Source: Amphibalanus amphitrite (Eukaryota > Arthropoda > Thecostraca > Balanomorpha > Balanidae). From it: 64,000 bases of DNA. The notes under the pieces are model-generated. The model was not told where the DNA came from. It saw only the letters and a list, made by a program, of their open reading frames with translations, and ran no database searches. The stretch spans positions 965,001-1,029,000 of the forward strand of contig NW_024881522.1 in NCBI RefSeq assembly GCF_019059575.1, given 5' to 3'. Made by a program: the position numbers and the translations under genes. Below, piece by piece: positions 10,443 through 27,315 of the stretch; the first letter of the stretch is position 1; each line of letters starts with the position of its first letter.

Positions 10443-11603
10443 CACTGAAAACAAATCGACACAGTGAGGGCATGTTCTGTACTGGTAACACATCAGGCAT
10501 GTGTTAATCGCACCCAAAACACAATAATGCTGAGTATTTTCACGCTGGGCGGGACCTTCGACACGTTTGATAACACATAAAACAGAAAAATGACACAGTT
10601 TTCTCGTGCCAAGCACGCTGGACGAATGTAATGCATCAGTGTATCGAAATCATGTGTTGTCGGGGATGGTAGACGTGTACCCTTGCACAAAAACACCGTG
10701 TCATCCACCAGTGAGCGACCTCTGAACCTTAACTTCAGATGGGGATAATAGAGGGCGTTTTTCGAGCACCGACTTTTATGCTGGGTTTTTGTAAAAAATT
10801 GCCAAAGTGTTTTGAGAAAGGTCAAAATGCACAATACAGCCGAGGGAGTCGATACATGATAAATTGTTTAGAGCAATATGCGCTGATTACATCAAGGGCA
10901 AGCTGAAGCATAGCTAATTAACGTCTGCTTGGAGGAAGAAACTCCTCAGTCTATATAGGATATATTTGAAAAATCGGTGGCCGCGAGTTTATCCCGGATG
11001 TCTGGACAACTGTATTGTACAGTAGTCCTCCAATTTGGGGCATCGTCACTTGGCGCTCTGATTGAGCCGTCCACGTGACGCGTTCACCCTTCGGCTGTGA
11101 AGTGGCCGACCGGGCGCAACTCCAGCTCGTGTATGGGTCGGCGGCCTCGTATGGGTCGGCCGGCCGCGTGCTCAGCCCTGACCGCGCCCTGACCATATGG
11201 GTCGGCCGGCCGGGTGCTCAGCTCTGACCGCACCCGAGCGCCCGATTCCACTCGGGGCCCGGCTTTGGCAGTCAGCCTGTCCAGCCCAAGCCAAAGTCCC
11301 TTCAACTGCGCCCCGGCAACAAACTACATAGTCACCACGTGTTTCCTTCTTTCACTTGCGATTTGTGTTAAATTTAGTAACACATTTACCTTTTATTCTG
11401 CAAATGTATTCACACAAGCCTTATGTGTTGAAGACACAATGATATTGTGTTTAAGGACACAACACGACTGGGTTAACACATTTGTAAATTGACACGTCTG
11501 CGACGGGTCAAAAAATGCATGATGCAGGGTACACAAGAAAGCTTAGTTAACACGATCTGCCTGTGCGTTTTTAGTCGTTTTTTGTGTCATTTTGTTTTCA
11601 GTG
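10443..11603 (+). mobile_element. CACTA-like TIR element, copy 2 (uninterrupted)
   Basis: A 1,161-bp copy of the element at 3642-10426, from CACTGAAAACAAATC to GTTTTCAGTG, separated from copy 1 by only 16 bp. The two copies differ by roughly 5-6 percent where I compared them by eye. The internal GC-rich section (about 11100-11280) contains short direct repeats of a GTATGGGTCGGCCGGCCG-type unit. AACACA/TGTGTT motifs cluster at both ends. It has no transposase frame; the longest shared frame, 113 codons on the minus strand in both copies, carries mostly amino-acid-changing differences and looks non-coding. No matching 2-3 bp duplication flanks this copy on its own, so it may have arisen by tandem duplication rather than separate insertion. 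Confidence 0.7.
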
Positions 11604-17808
<6,205 letters not shown>

Positions 17809-18104
17809 GGTAATGGCTGTTTTCACGACGGACTATCCGACGAGTGCACCTAATTTGACCAAATCTGTACCTAATCTCTTTTACAGCAAATATCTGTACT
17901 TTATGAATTTATTTCAGTGTTTTCATCGATGATACTCTCTGACAATATGACAAAGCAGGCATATAAGCAATTAGTGCAACCCTAGCTGCAGCTAGTACCT
18001 ACCTAAGAGACACACTGAACCTGATTTGACCAAATCTGCACCTAATCTGCACCAAATGTGCACCAGATGTGCACCAGATGGCCGTCGTGAAAACGGCTAA
18101 TACC
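17809..18104. mobile_element. Small TIR element (MITE-like), 296 bp
   Basis: Begins GGTAATGGCTGTTTTCACGA and ends with the inverted counterpart, read on the minus strand as GGTATTAGCCGTTTTCACGA; about 21 of 25 end bases agree. The inside carries short repeats of a TGCACCAGA/TGCACCTAA type. No coding capacity and no clear target duplication, so boundaries and superfamily are uncertain. Confidence 0.45.
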
Positions 18105-18121
18105 AGGCATTGGACAAAAAT

Positions 18122-18808
18122 GTCGATGAAACCTTCACCATTAGACGCGCCGTAGTCTGAAATGGTGCCATTTTTTGATATATTTTTTTATTGGTCGACC
18201 CTAAGTGGTCCAAATCGGTCCAAAACCCCTAACATCAAAAAATTATCAAATACGGCACCGTTTCAGACAGCGGCGCGTCTAATGGTGAAGGTTTCATCGA
18301 AATCGGTCCAGTAGTTTCGGAGCATGGGCTCGTCTGCAACAGATTTTAGGAGTTTTGGACCGATTTGGACCACTTAGGGTGGACCAATAAAAAATTGTCA
18401 AAAACGGCACCGTTTCAGACCATGGCACGTCTAATGGTGAAGGTTTCATCGAAATCGGTCCAGTAGTTTCGGAGCATGGGCTCGTCCGCAACAGTTTTTA
18501 GGGGTTTTGAACCGATTTGGACCACTTAGGGTGAACCAATCAAAAATTATCAAAAACGGCACCGTTTCAGACAGCGGCGCGTCTAATGGTGAAGGTTTCA
18601 TCGAAATCGGTCCAGTAGTTTCGGAGCATGGGCTCGTCTGCAACAGATTTTAGGGGTTTTGGACAGATTTGGACCCCTAAGGGTGCACCAATAAAAAAGT
18701 TATAAAAACGGCACCATTTCAGACTACGGCGCGTCTAATCGTGAAAATTTCGTTGAAATCAGCTACGTAGTTTCGGAGCATGAGCCCATCTGCCAATCTC
18801 GTCTGCTT
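18122..18808. repeat. 152-bp tandem repeat with one inverted unit at its left end
   Basis: The motif CGGCACC recurs at 18253, 18405, 18557 and 18709, exactly 152 bp apart each time. Units share CGCGTCTAATGGTGAAGG, TCATCGAAATCGGTCCAGTA and TTTCGGAGCATGGGCTCGTC. The segment 18122-18231 is a reverse-complement partial unit, so the block opens with a head-to-head junction near 18232. The last unit is the most diverged. Since 152 is not a multiple of three, the repeated protein-like fragments on the minus strand change frame and are not genes. Confidence 0.85.
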
Positions 18809-19319
18809 TTTAGACACTCCCCACCAAAGCGTCTCCTCTCGTGATTGGCTGATGCCCACTACGTCATCACAAACGTGTAGTAAGATTTTAGGTCAACTTT
18901 GTTTTGAGGCCTTTATAGCTATATATATCTTTTGAAAGTGACAAATTTACTAAATTATCAGTACAACTTTCCTCGTTTTTGGTATCCATTAAAGAAATAA
19001 TCTAAACAAAAGCAATCGTGTTTCAGCAAATTATTTTACCGCTAGGGGCGCCAGAGTCATTCCGAGCTGTTGCCAATTTTGACGCACATTTCACAAATAC
19101 AGCGCTGTCGTCATCTGTCATGGGCCGCTCTGTTTTGCTTTGTGAAGCGCGTTGTGTGTGAAGCGTTGTGTGAAGCGTGTGAAGCTTTATTTTAATGATA
19201 GGGGTAGTTGAGATACGATTATTATAGAATTCAGTGGATGCGATAATCGATTGCAAATTTGCTAAAACGTCCATTATTGTCTAGAAGTTGCTTGCTCTAC
19301 ACCAGTTTTTGAAATCAAA

Positions 19320-19462
19320 ATGAATACATTTTTGTCGAGGGGTAATGCTCTCCTTGCATTCACCCTTTCGGTTCTTGCATCTCTCACATTTTGTTGCTTT
19401 GCGTCAACATTTTTCAATGACAATCGGCGAGACGCAAATGTGAGAACAGTCCAGGTCGTTGT
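19320..19462 (+). CDS. SPCS3: SPCS3 coding exon 1
   Basis: Encodes the start codon, cytosolic tail, signal anchor and residues to VQVV; ends in GT before donor GTAAGTATT. Confidence 0.93.
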
Positions 19463-22400
19463 GTAAGTATTTTTATGTTTTAGGTATTGATTTGTGTGCG
19501 CTGCTTAGCCAAATTTAATTTATAGATGGCTCTCATTCAATTGTGTGTCTGAATTAGTGACTTAATGAAAGAAAGAAATTCTAGATAAATAGGTATAGGT
19601 ATAGGTATAGGTATATAGATAATGGACTTGGGGTAGCAGTATGCTATTTGTTGTCCATGTCATTGTTGGCAAGGAAACATGTCAGGGTACTCATTGAGGT
19701 CACAGGTCACAGTTGGCTTTGAGTTGGAGGTGCTTATCTAGCTTAGCTTTAAATGTAGCAGTGGTGTCAGCAGACACAACATCATCTGGTAGCTTGTTCC
19801 AGTCATTAGCCACCCTCTGTGAGAAGAACCTTTGTCTGGCTTGATGGACTGACTGCTCCATCCAAATTGTAATAGTCTGAAGGATACCTGACAAGCTCTC
19901 ATATATTCAGTGTTATAAACTTAATGTATGATGGATCCACTTTACGCTAAGGTGCCTGCAGTGGCTGTGCGAAGATCATGCGGTTTGACGTGGGCCATAC
20001 TGTGAAAATGCCCGTCCACTGAGGGTCGATGACAGTAGTGTAAATGATTTATGAACAATGACTAAGGAAGCCACTTGAAAATATAGTTTTTGAATTTTGT
20101 GTAAGGTTTTACTTTTGTGTACACATTAATGAAATAAATTCAAGTTAAGGACCCAATATCATTTCACAGATATTATTTCTACTCCTGAAAGTGTTCAAAT
20201 GGTGATGTCACTCTGGACTAGCACAGAAAAGATGCCCAGTCCTCACAAAACCATCTTTATGGCCACGGGTCTTGACTCTATTCTAGCCATTCAGGTTTTA
20301 TTCCATCTTAGACACTGGCCTTGATTCTCTTAGGCTAGGTACTAAAAATAGCATGACAACCTGGGTGAAATGTTACTCACATGGGGTTTGGTCCTCAGCT
20401 GAGAGCTCAATATCTGCTGCAAAAAAAAAAATATGATGCTTTAATTTTCAGACTTAATGCAAAATGTATATTATATGTAAGAATTAAATAATTTGTATGA
20501 ATATATGCAATGCATTTGCTGTAAGTTATAGAGGTAAAAGAAAATGGATTCCGGAAGAAAATATGTTTTAATTGGAAAGTTAATCAGACATGTCAAAGCT
20601 AGAGTTACAGCTAGATTTGATCAGAAGTTAGGAGTTGCTAAGTCAGAGCAACATTGTTTACATGGGCGTAGGAACGTCATGAAAAGTGGATGGGCCACCC
20701 TGTCAAGGGGCCTCCTTTTCCAGGGGGCCTCCTATTTTCAGGGGCCTCCAACTTTTGCCTCATCCTGCTGGCTGCTTTCAAGTATGACCTCCAAATCTAG
20801 CTTCTGAGATCGGGCAGATGTACCCAGGGGCGTAACCGCTAAAGCGAACAATGCGGAAAGTCCGCACCATTTTTAAAACTTCTTCCCCCTCCGATTTTTT
20901 TTTAGAATCTATTTGCCGCAAACGGCGCATGACCCCTGAAAACCCTTACACAAATGTCTTCCTCGTTTCCCAGGTGCCCCCATTAGCTTCATAGGCGCCC
21001 TCTTTGGCATATAAGCGCCCTATGTGCCTATAGTCATCAGAGACATCCCTATATGTCCCACAGTCGCCCCGTTGTCGCATACAATGTGCGCTTATCATAG
21101 GCGTCTCTCTCTTATGGACACTTGAAGGCCATGCTCTTTTGCCATGCCGGCGCCCCTGTTTCTTATGAATGCACCCCCATGGCATTGATCAATTGCAATT
21201 TGCAGACCTCTATTGCATGTGGACGCCCATATATGTAGGCCTCAGAGGCGCCCCTCTTTCGCATTGAGGCGCCCCTATGGGCTTCATAGGCGCCCCTCTA
21301 TTGCACGTAGGTGCCCTACTGTCTCAGAACCGCTCCCCTTTGGCATGCAGACGCCCATCTTTCGTACGGAGGAGCCGCTGTGGTTCTTAGAGACGGCATG
21401 GTGCTCCCAGACGCAGATGGGGCTCTCGGTGTCGACAGTGTGGGACCTTCAGTCGCTGATGGGTGCCCGCCAGATGTGGACCCTCGGAGACGCCGGTATG
21501 GGGCCCTCAGAGATGCCAGTATGTGGCCCTTAGAGACACCGGTGTGGAACCCTCAGATACTTCAGTGTGAAGCCCTTACAATTGCTGGTGTGGAGCTATG
21601 AATGCGCTGGCTTAAATCCCTCAGAGGCCGGTACATGGACATTAGAGCTCAGTGAGAGTTTGCGTTGTGCCTTCAGTGGCCTTGTGGAGCCGTTAGACAT
21701 CAACATGGTGCTCTCAGGAGCCGGTGAGTCCTCAGAGTCACCGGTGTGGGGCCTTCAGAGCTCCAAGATACTGGTGTGGGGCCCTCAGAGGTGTCGGTGT
21801 GGGTCCTTCAGATGTACATATAGAGCCTTGAGATGCACAGGTGTGGTGGCCCACAGAGGCGCCGGTGTGGGGCCCCCAGAGCCACCGATATAGGGCCCTA
21901 AGAGACACTAGTATGACCCTCAAAGGCGCCGCTGTGTGACGCTCATAACCACTGGTGTGGAGCCATCACAGGCGGGTGGAGCCGTTAGAGGCCGAAAAGG
22001 GCCCTTAGATGCCTACAAGGAGCCTTCAGAAGCCTGTGTGGCACCCTTATGGGGATAAGCGTGTCTACTTGGGAGCCCTTGAGGTGCTCTCATGAGCTCT
22101 GTAGGGCCCCACCGAGCCGAAATATGGCCACGGCCAGTTGCCGCCGCATGGCTCTTCGGACTATCATTCTCAGGGGCCTCATCTGCCTAGTTTGAATAGA
22201 AGGGCCTCTCAGACCATCAGTCTCATGGGCCTCCTCTGGCTAGTATAAATAGAAGGGCCTGTAAGACCATCAATCCTAGGGGCCTCTTCTGGTTAGTATA
22301 AATAGAAGAGCCTCTCAGACCATTGATCTCAGGGGGCCCCTGTGGACAGTATAAATAAAAGGGCCTCTCAGACCATCAGTCCCGGGGGCCTCCCTAGAAA

Positions 22401-25021
22401 AGTGTAAATGTGGATATAGAGGGCCCCCTCAGATTCATTACGAGTGGACCTCTCTGACTATCAGTCTCAGGGGCCTCTTGTGGCCAGTATGCATATAAGA
22501 GCCTCTCAGACCATCGGTCTCAGGGGCCTCTTCTGACTAGTGTGGATAGAGGGCCCTCCCAGACCACCGGTTTCAGGGGCCTCCAGTGGCCAGTTATATG
22601 AACAGAAGGGCCTCACAGCCATCAGCCTCGGGGGCCTCTTCTGACTGGTGTGAATATGAGGGCCTCTCATACCATCAGTCTCAGGGGCCTCCTCTGCCTA
22701 GTGTGAATATAAGGGCTTCCCAGGGCATCAGTCTCAGGGGACTCTTCTGACTGGTGCCGGATTGAGGGACCTCCCAGACCGAAAGTTTTGGGGTCTCCTG
22801 TGGCCAGTATGAATAGGTAGAAGGGCCTCTCAGTCCATCAGTGTCATGGGCCCCTTCTGCCTGGTGTGATTATAAGGGCCTCTCAGGTCATCAGTCTCAG
22901 GGGCCTCCTCTGGCTACAGTGTAGATGGATAGGCCTCCCAGACCATCAGTCTCAGGGGCCTCTTCTGACTATTGAGGATAGATGGGCCTCCTCTGACTAG
23001 TGAGGGTAGGGGGCCTCGGCTAGACCGCCAGTGTCAGGGGCCTATTCTGACTAGTGTGGATGGAGGGGCCTCCCAGACCAGTGTGGATATTGGGGCCTCC
23101 TCAGATCCACTAGGGCCTCTCAGGCCATCAGTCTCAGGGGCTTCGACTGATAAGTATGAACAGAGGGCCTCCTTGGATCCATCACGGCCCCTTGGAGTCC
23201 GTGCGTGGGGATTCGTGGAACTTATTTTTACCGAGTTTGTTTATTCTGGAAGGTGACGACCTCCTCTCAAATCGAGACGAGGGGCCTCGAGTAAAAAGTG
23301 GGTGGGCCAAAACACATGGTTGGCCCACCCACCTCGAAAAGTGGGTGGGCACTTGCCCACCTGCCCCCCCCCTGTTCCTACGCCTATGATTGTTTATGTT
23401 TATGTTTATGTTTATTTCAATTTAACACCAACGGGCAGATACCCAGTAACAGATGCAGTCTTTTCATGAAACTCAGTTATCATTATCATTATCAAAGTAG
23501 ATAAATTTTTCAATCAGTTTCAGAATAAAAGATAGAAAAAAAAAACAATACAAATAATGAAACAAAGACAAAAAAATATGACAATGAATGGGATAGATGT
23601 CAGAACAGAAACTCTAAAGTGGTGTGAAAGTATCTGTTGCAATATACCAACCATGACCAAATATTTAATAGATTTTATTTGTGTAGGCGATGGTCTTTCT
23701 CTGTGTCACATTGGCCATGTGTGTTATTCTGAGGCAGCTATGTTCAACATAAACCAGTTGCTGGACAGGAAAGTCACCAAGCTATCCTTACTTTGCAATG
23801 TCCACAATGTTACATGAATCTCCTAGATGTGCTAAACTACAAAAATTACGGCGATATGGCAGTCAGTCATCATGGGCGCAAAATGACCTTAGTAGTCGGC
23901 GCGCCCTAAAGCCCCAATTAAGAAACAAGGCAGTCAGTCATTCACCTGCAGTTGTAATTATTCACAGTCGCCACGCCATGTGTGGATCGCCCACGATCGT
24001 AAATGCAATACAAATACAATACAATACAATACAATACTGTCATGCCATGAAACATTCATTCTTACTCCTGTTGTCCATAGGGAAATTACTTCTAATTACC
24101 TCTAGTTTCTCAGTAGATGTCATTCTGAATAGCATATTTAAGCGTGTGCCTACTCGATTCCTCATTCTTGTGACTTATTTCTTAACTTTATGTGGTGATG
24201 GGAACAAATGATAACAATTAATTGGTTAACTACAGTGCACCACAGTAGCCTCTCTGACATCACTGCCCAACTCATTGTCCTCCGTCTCTTTCAGTAAGAA
24301 CGTGGCAGACTACAGCGCCTCGCGCGAGAAGAACGACCTGGGCTTCCTGACGTTCGACCTGGAGGCCGACCTGACGTCCGTGTTCAACTGGAACGCCAAG
24401 CAGCTGTTCCTCTACCTGGTGGCCGAGTATCAGACGCCCAAGAACACACTCAACCAGGTGGTGCTCTGGGATAAGATCATCCTACGCGGCGAGAACGCCA
24501 AGATCGACGTCAAGAGCATCAACACCAAGTACTACTTCTGGGACGATGGCAACGGCCTAAAGTGAGTCGCAGCTGTGTAAATGGAGCCCTGTTGTGGAAA
24601 CATCACTGTGCGATGGACACCTGCTAAAGTGATCGTATTGTTGAGTGTTGACACATGCTTTGCGTTATGACAGCATAGTCTGTACCCATTTTGCCGTATA
24701 TTTATTGCTTATGGTGTAGTTCATGTCTGTTAGTTCAAACTGTTTTCAATGCATCTTCTTGAAATCGTAGGTGCCCTTCCACCAGAACACTTATTTTGAC
24801 GCCGCTCTCGCGGGTGGCGCCTGTTCAGCGTTACCGCCGGCTCCGCTCCGCCTGTGACCTGACTGACCTCCGCCTGTTTCCGGCACAGGAACAACCAGAA
24901 CGTGACGCTGGCGCTGCACTGGAACGTGATCCCCAACGCGGGCCTCCTACCGAACGTGGCGGCCCACGGTCTGCACACGTTCTCGTTCCCGGCGCAGTAC
25001 GCCACCGCGCGAGGAGCCTAA
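19320..25021 (+). CDS. SPCS3: Signal peptidase complex subunit 3 (SPC22/23), three exons
   Basis: Non-catalytic but essential subunit of the ER signal peptidase complex, which removes signal peptides from secreted and membrane proteins. Coding exons are 19320-19462, 24295-24561 and 24889-25021; both introns are GT-AG (GTAAGT...TTTCAG and GTGAGT...GCACAG) and both interrupt a codon after its second base. The joined protein is 180 aa, the same length as the human one. It starts [18 protein letters not shown], with one membrane segment at about 11-31 (type II, short cytosolic tail). Family-typical blocks follow: [56 protein letters not shown] and [15 protein letters not shown]. The short C-terminus after this is diverged from vertebrates. 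An ATTAAA lies at 25204-25209. Nothing suggests damage. Confidence 0.96.
19585..19895 (-). mobile_element. LINE 3'-end remnant (CR1/L2-like tail)
   Basis: The minus strand encodes [20 protein letters not shown] followed by [17 protein letters not shown] (about 19837-19726), matching the very C-terminal tail seen in many CR1/L2/RTE-type reverse transcriptase proteins (FF..RV.NDWN.LP....A.....FK..LD). Downstream on that strand comes a short UTR and then an (ATACCT)n tail at 19591-19616, the kind of short-repeat 3' end those LINEs use. The rest of the element is absent, as expected for 5' truncation. Confidence 0.7.
20653..20660. repeat. 8-bp target-site duplication, left copy
   Basis: ATTGTTTA directly precedes the TIR element and is repeated exactly at 23389-23396. 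Confidence 0.8.
20661..23388. mobile_element. hAT-like non-autonomous element filled with minisatellites
   Basis: The ends are inverted repeats: CATGGGCGTAGGAAC at the left and GTTCCTACGCCTATG at the right. Just inside, both sides carry GTGG(A/G)TGGGC blocks. A perfect 8-bp duplication, ATTGTTTA, flanks it. Eight-bp duplications and CA...GGCGTAG ends are typical of hAT-superfamily elements. The 2.7 kb inside encodes no transposase; almost all is degenerate tandem repeat. From about 20940 to 21320 units centre on GGCGCCCCT; from about 21480 to 21960 they centre on GGGGCCCTCAGAG; from about 22140 to 23180 units of about 53 bp centre on CAGTCTCAGGGGCCTC. A second possible element end, CAGGGGCGTAACC, lies at 20826. 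The superfamily call is inference; ends and duplication are seen. Confidence 0.75.
22140..23180. repeat. Degenerate ~53-bp minisatellite
   Basis: Successive GGGGCCTC cores at about 22172, 22225, 22279, 22331 and 22385 show a period near 53 bp; later units vary more in length. Each unit carries CAGACCATCAGTCTCAGGGG or a close variant, then a CT-rich stretch and a TAGTATAAATAGAAG-like segment. Confidence 0.75.
23389..23396. repeat. 8-bp target-site duplication, right copy
   Basis: ATTGTTTA, identical to 20653-20660. Confidence 0.8.
24295..24561 (+). CDS. SPCS3: SPCS3 coding exon 2
   Basis: Encodes the lumenal core from [17 protein letters not shown] to DDGNGL plus two bases of the next lysine codon. 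Flanked by CTCTTTCAG and GTGAGTCG. Codon use is much more GC-rich than in exon 1. Confidence 0.95.
24889..25021 (+). CDS. SPCS3: SPCS3 coding exon 3
   Basis: Encodes [18 protein letters not shown] and the C-terminus to TAA at 25019-25021. The acceptor is CGGCACAG; the first base completes the lysine codon from exon 2. Confidence 0.95.
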
Positions 25022-27315
25022 ACTGCCGCGGGTGGTGCTGCCACCTGTCGACGCCTGGCTGAACTGACGGTTCGCTGTGCGGCCACCAGGTGATCGCACG
25101 GAGCAGCAGCCGCCGTGAAAATAGGCGAATGGGGGATGTGAGGGAACGTGTCACTTCTTGGGCTAGTTCCGCGCACTGTGCTAAGCGCTCTTTGGGCTCA
25201 CAAATTAAAAGGAAATCATAAATCGTTAACTTCTTGAAGCATTAGTTCGAAAAAGTATTCAACTTGACACACAAAAAAAATCAATGGATTTGTTCTGGCC
25301 TCGGCATATATTTTTGTTGACAGACGTCATGCAACAGAAAGGTAGATATGCTGTACATGAGGGTTGGGACTTGAGGCAGGGAGGGTTGTTTCTTCAACTG
25401 TGTGATGGAACGCTTCTTTTGTGGATTGCGTATCTGCTGTGGTGTTTGCATGGGTTTGGGTAGTGGGAAAGCGTTTCGTTGAGGCTAAACGTAGAGGGAA
25501 CAACGACGTCAAGCGGCGCTCTGCACGAAGTGGCCGACCATTGGTGTTGCTACGAGCCACCCCAACAGATTATTGTCATGCGTGTCCATTGGATGGCTTC
25601 TAGCAAACCAGTTTCACAAAAGTGGTGGTGGAGCCACAGTATGTCAATACACTGTGTCCTGAAACCGCAGTGTTTAATGGTTCGCTTAGTTTAGGAAATG
25701 ATGGTGTATGGCTCTCATTACATTTGACCATATATTGTGATGGTGATCAAAATGATGATAGTTAGGTATCCGTCGCTAAGTGCAGCTCAAATTGTTTGAA
25801 TTCGCGTTACCCTGTACTCTTTCCGACTATCGTTGCTAACAAGCATCAGTCACCGAACAGCGATCTTCCTCCTAGTGTAATCAGGCCGTATTAGATGATT
25901 ATTATGGCCCATGGATGGTTTCGTGCTCCGAGGGTGGCTCTTCGCCAAGTGTGCTAGCCGGCAGCTCAAGGCTACCCAGCATTTCTGTACATAGTCCTGG
26001 CAAACACCATGGTAATGTGTTATCAGAGGTCGTCAGCAATGGGTCAGCCCGGACGTTGCCGCACATGGGCCCTGCGTGATCAGTTGCACTGAGGGTGTTT
26101 GCATTGGTTACGCGCGTGCCTTTTCCAGATAGCGCCCCACAAGGCGTGTGCGTCGTGCCTTTTACTATGCTCTATTTGACATCAAACACCGCTGACTGAA
26201 TCCATTGGTCGACAGTGTATACAGGGAACGCGAAGACGGCCGCAATTATCGTCATTGAGAGCCATTGCGCATTCCGCTGTTATATTTGGAAATGCACCCG
26301 GATAGCGTGGGCAATGACTGTGAGTGCCTTCGAACTATCAAACAATAACGGCCCTTATGGTCATCTACTGCATACATAAAGCGCGTTATGTAATGCAGTA
26401 ACATAAGATGCTCGACCATGAGTGTTTGAGTTCATTTGACAGTGCCGATATACGCTGTATAGAATTTTCAGTCATATGTAACAGCAAAGGTAGGTATAGA
26501 CCAAAACAAGGTTATACCAATTTGGCATATTTTGACATCAACCACGATCCCGAAGGTCCTTTGGTGAAGCCTTTGTCAAAGCTCGATAGCTCATGAACCA
26601 TATTTTCACAGGTGTGGCGATATCCTAGATCCAATTTGTAATGTTGCATTGAGGTACAAATCTACTAGATAACTCATATGATCAGGAGCATCGTTACAGG
26701 ACGAAGTATTACAGCCATATTCATAAAGTTAGTCATTGACAAATGGTGTAAAACGGCTCTTGGTTTACGAGTGCCAAATTCCTTTGCAAATAATCGTGAG
26801 CAAGTCCTATCATTTTTCCCTTGGCTGCCAGGGTGGGATTTAAAACACCTATGACAACAAAGCAATGGCCATTCAACTCCGGGTCCCGGCCAGTGTCTCC
26901 CCCGACCCGGTACAATTTTGCATCGGACGGTCGAAGTTCTTTATGAGACCGTTCCATGTAATGGTACTCGCATTCTATGTTGGCTTTACTACCCTACTTA
27001 CACACCACTTAACTATATTGACAGACTCCTCGCGTCAGGGAAATGAATATCCTTGAGGCAATGTACACACGCCGTCATTTGTATGGATTATGGGGTCTAC
27101 CGAACTCGTCCTCCTGCACTCCCACTGTCCTGCGGGGTCAGGCTGCAGGCGGGTGCTTAGCGCCGCACTCCTGGCGGTGCCGGTTTCAGGACGATCTCCG
27201 CCAAGGTGCGAGGGCGCCCACGACAACCAGCTCACCACTCACAGAGGTACAGTACCAGCTTCGCTGCCTCCCTGCGGCTGTCGGATCGGCTGCACCGGTA
27301 GATCACGTTCGCACC
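25022..27315. other. SPCS3 3' flank and intergenic DNA
   Basis: An ATTAAA hexamer at 25204-25209 is the likely polyadenylation signal of SPCS3. Beyond it I see no gene or repeat. The last 270 bases (27043-27315) are open in frame with the receptor gene but encode no recognisable domain. Confidence 0.5.

Larger units (their letters stand above)
19463..24294 (+). other. SPCS3 intron 1 (4.8 kb) carrying transposon-derived DNA
   Basis: Begins GTAAGTAT and ends in CTCTTTCAG. It contains a LINE 3' remnant (about 19585-19895, minus strand), an AT-rich spacer, the 2.7 kb hAT-like element with minisatellites (20661-23388) and a short ATACA repeat near 24004-24035. Confidence 0.9.

Noticed and set aside
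18294-18643. Repeated 65-aa minus-strand peptides
   Set aside because: They come from the 152-bp tandem repeat; the unit length is not a multiple of three and no frame runs through the array.
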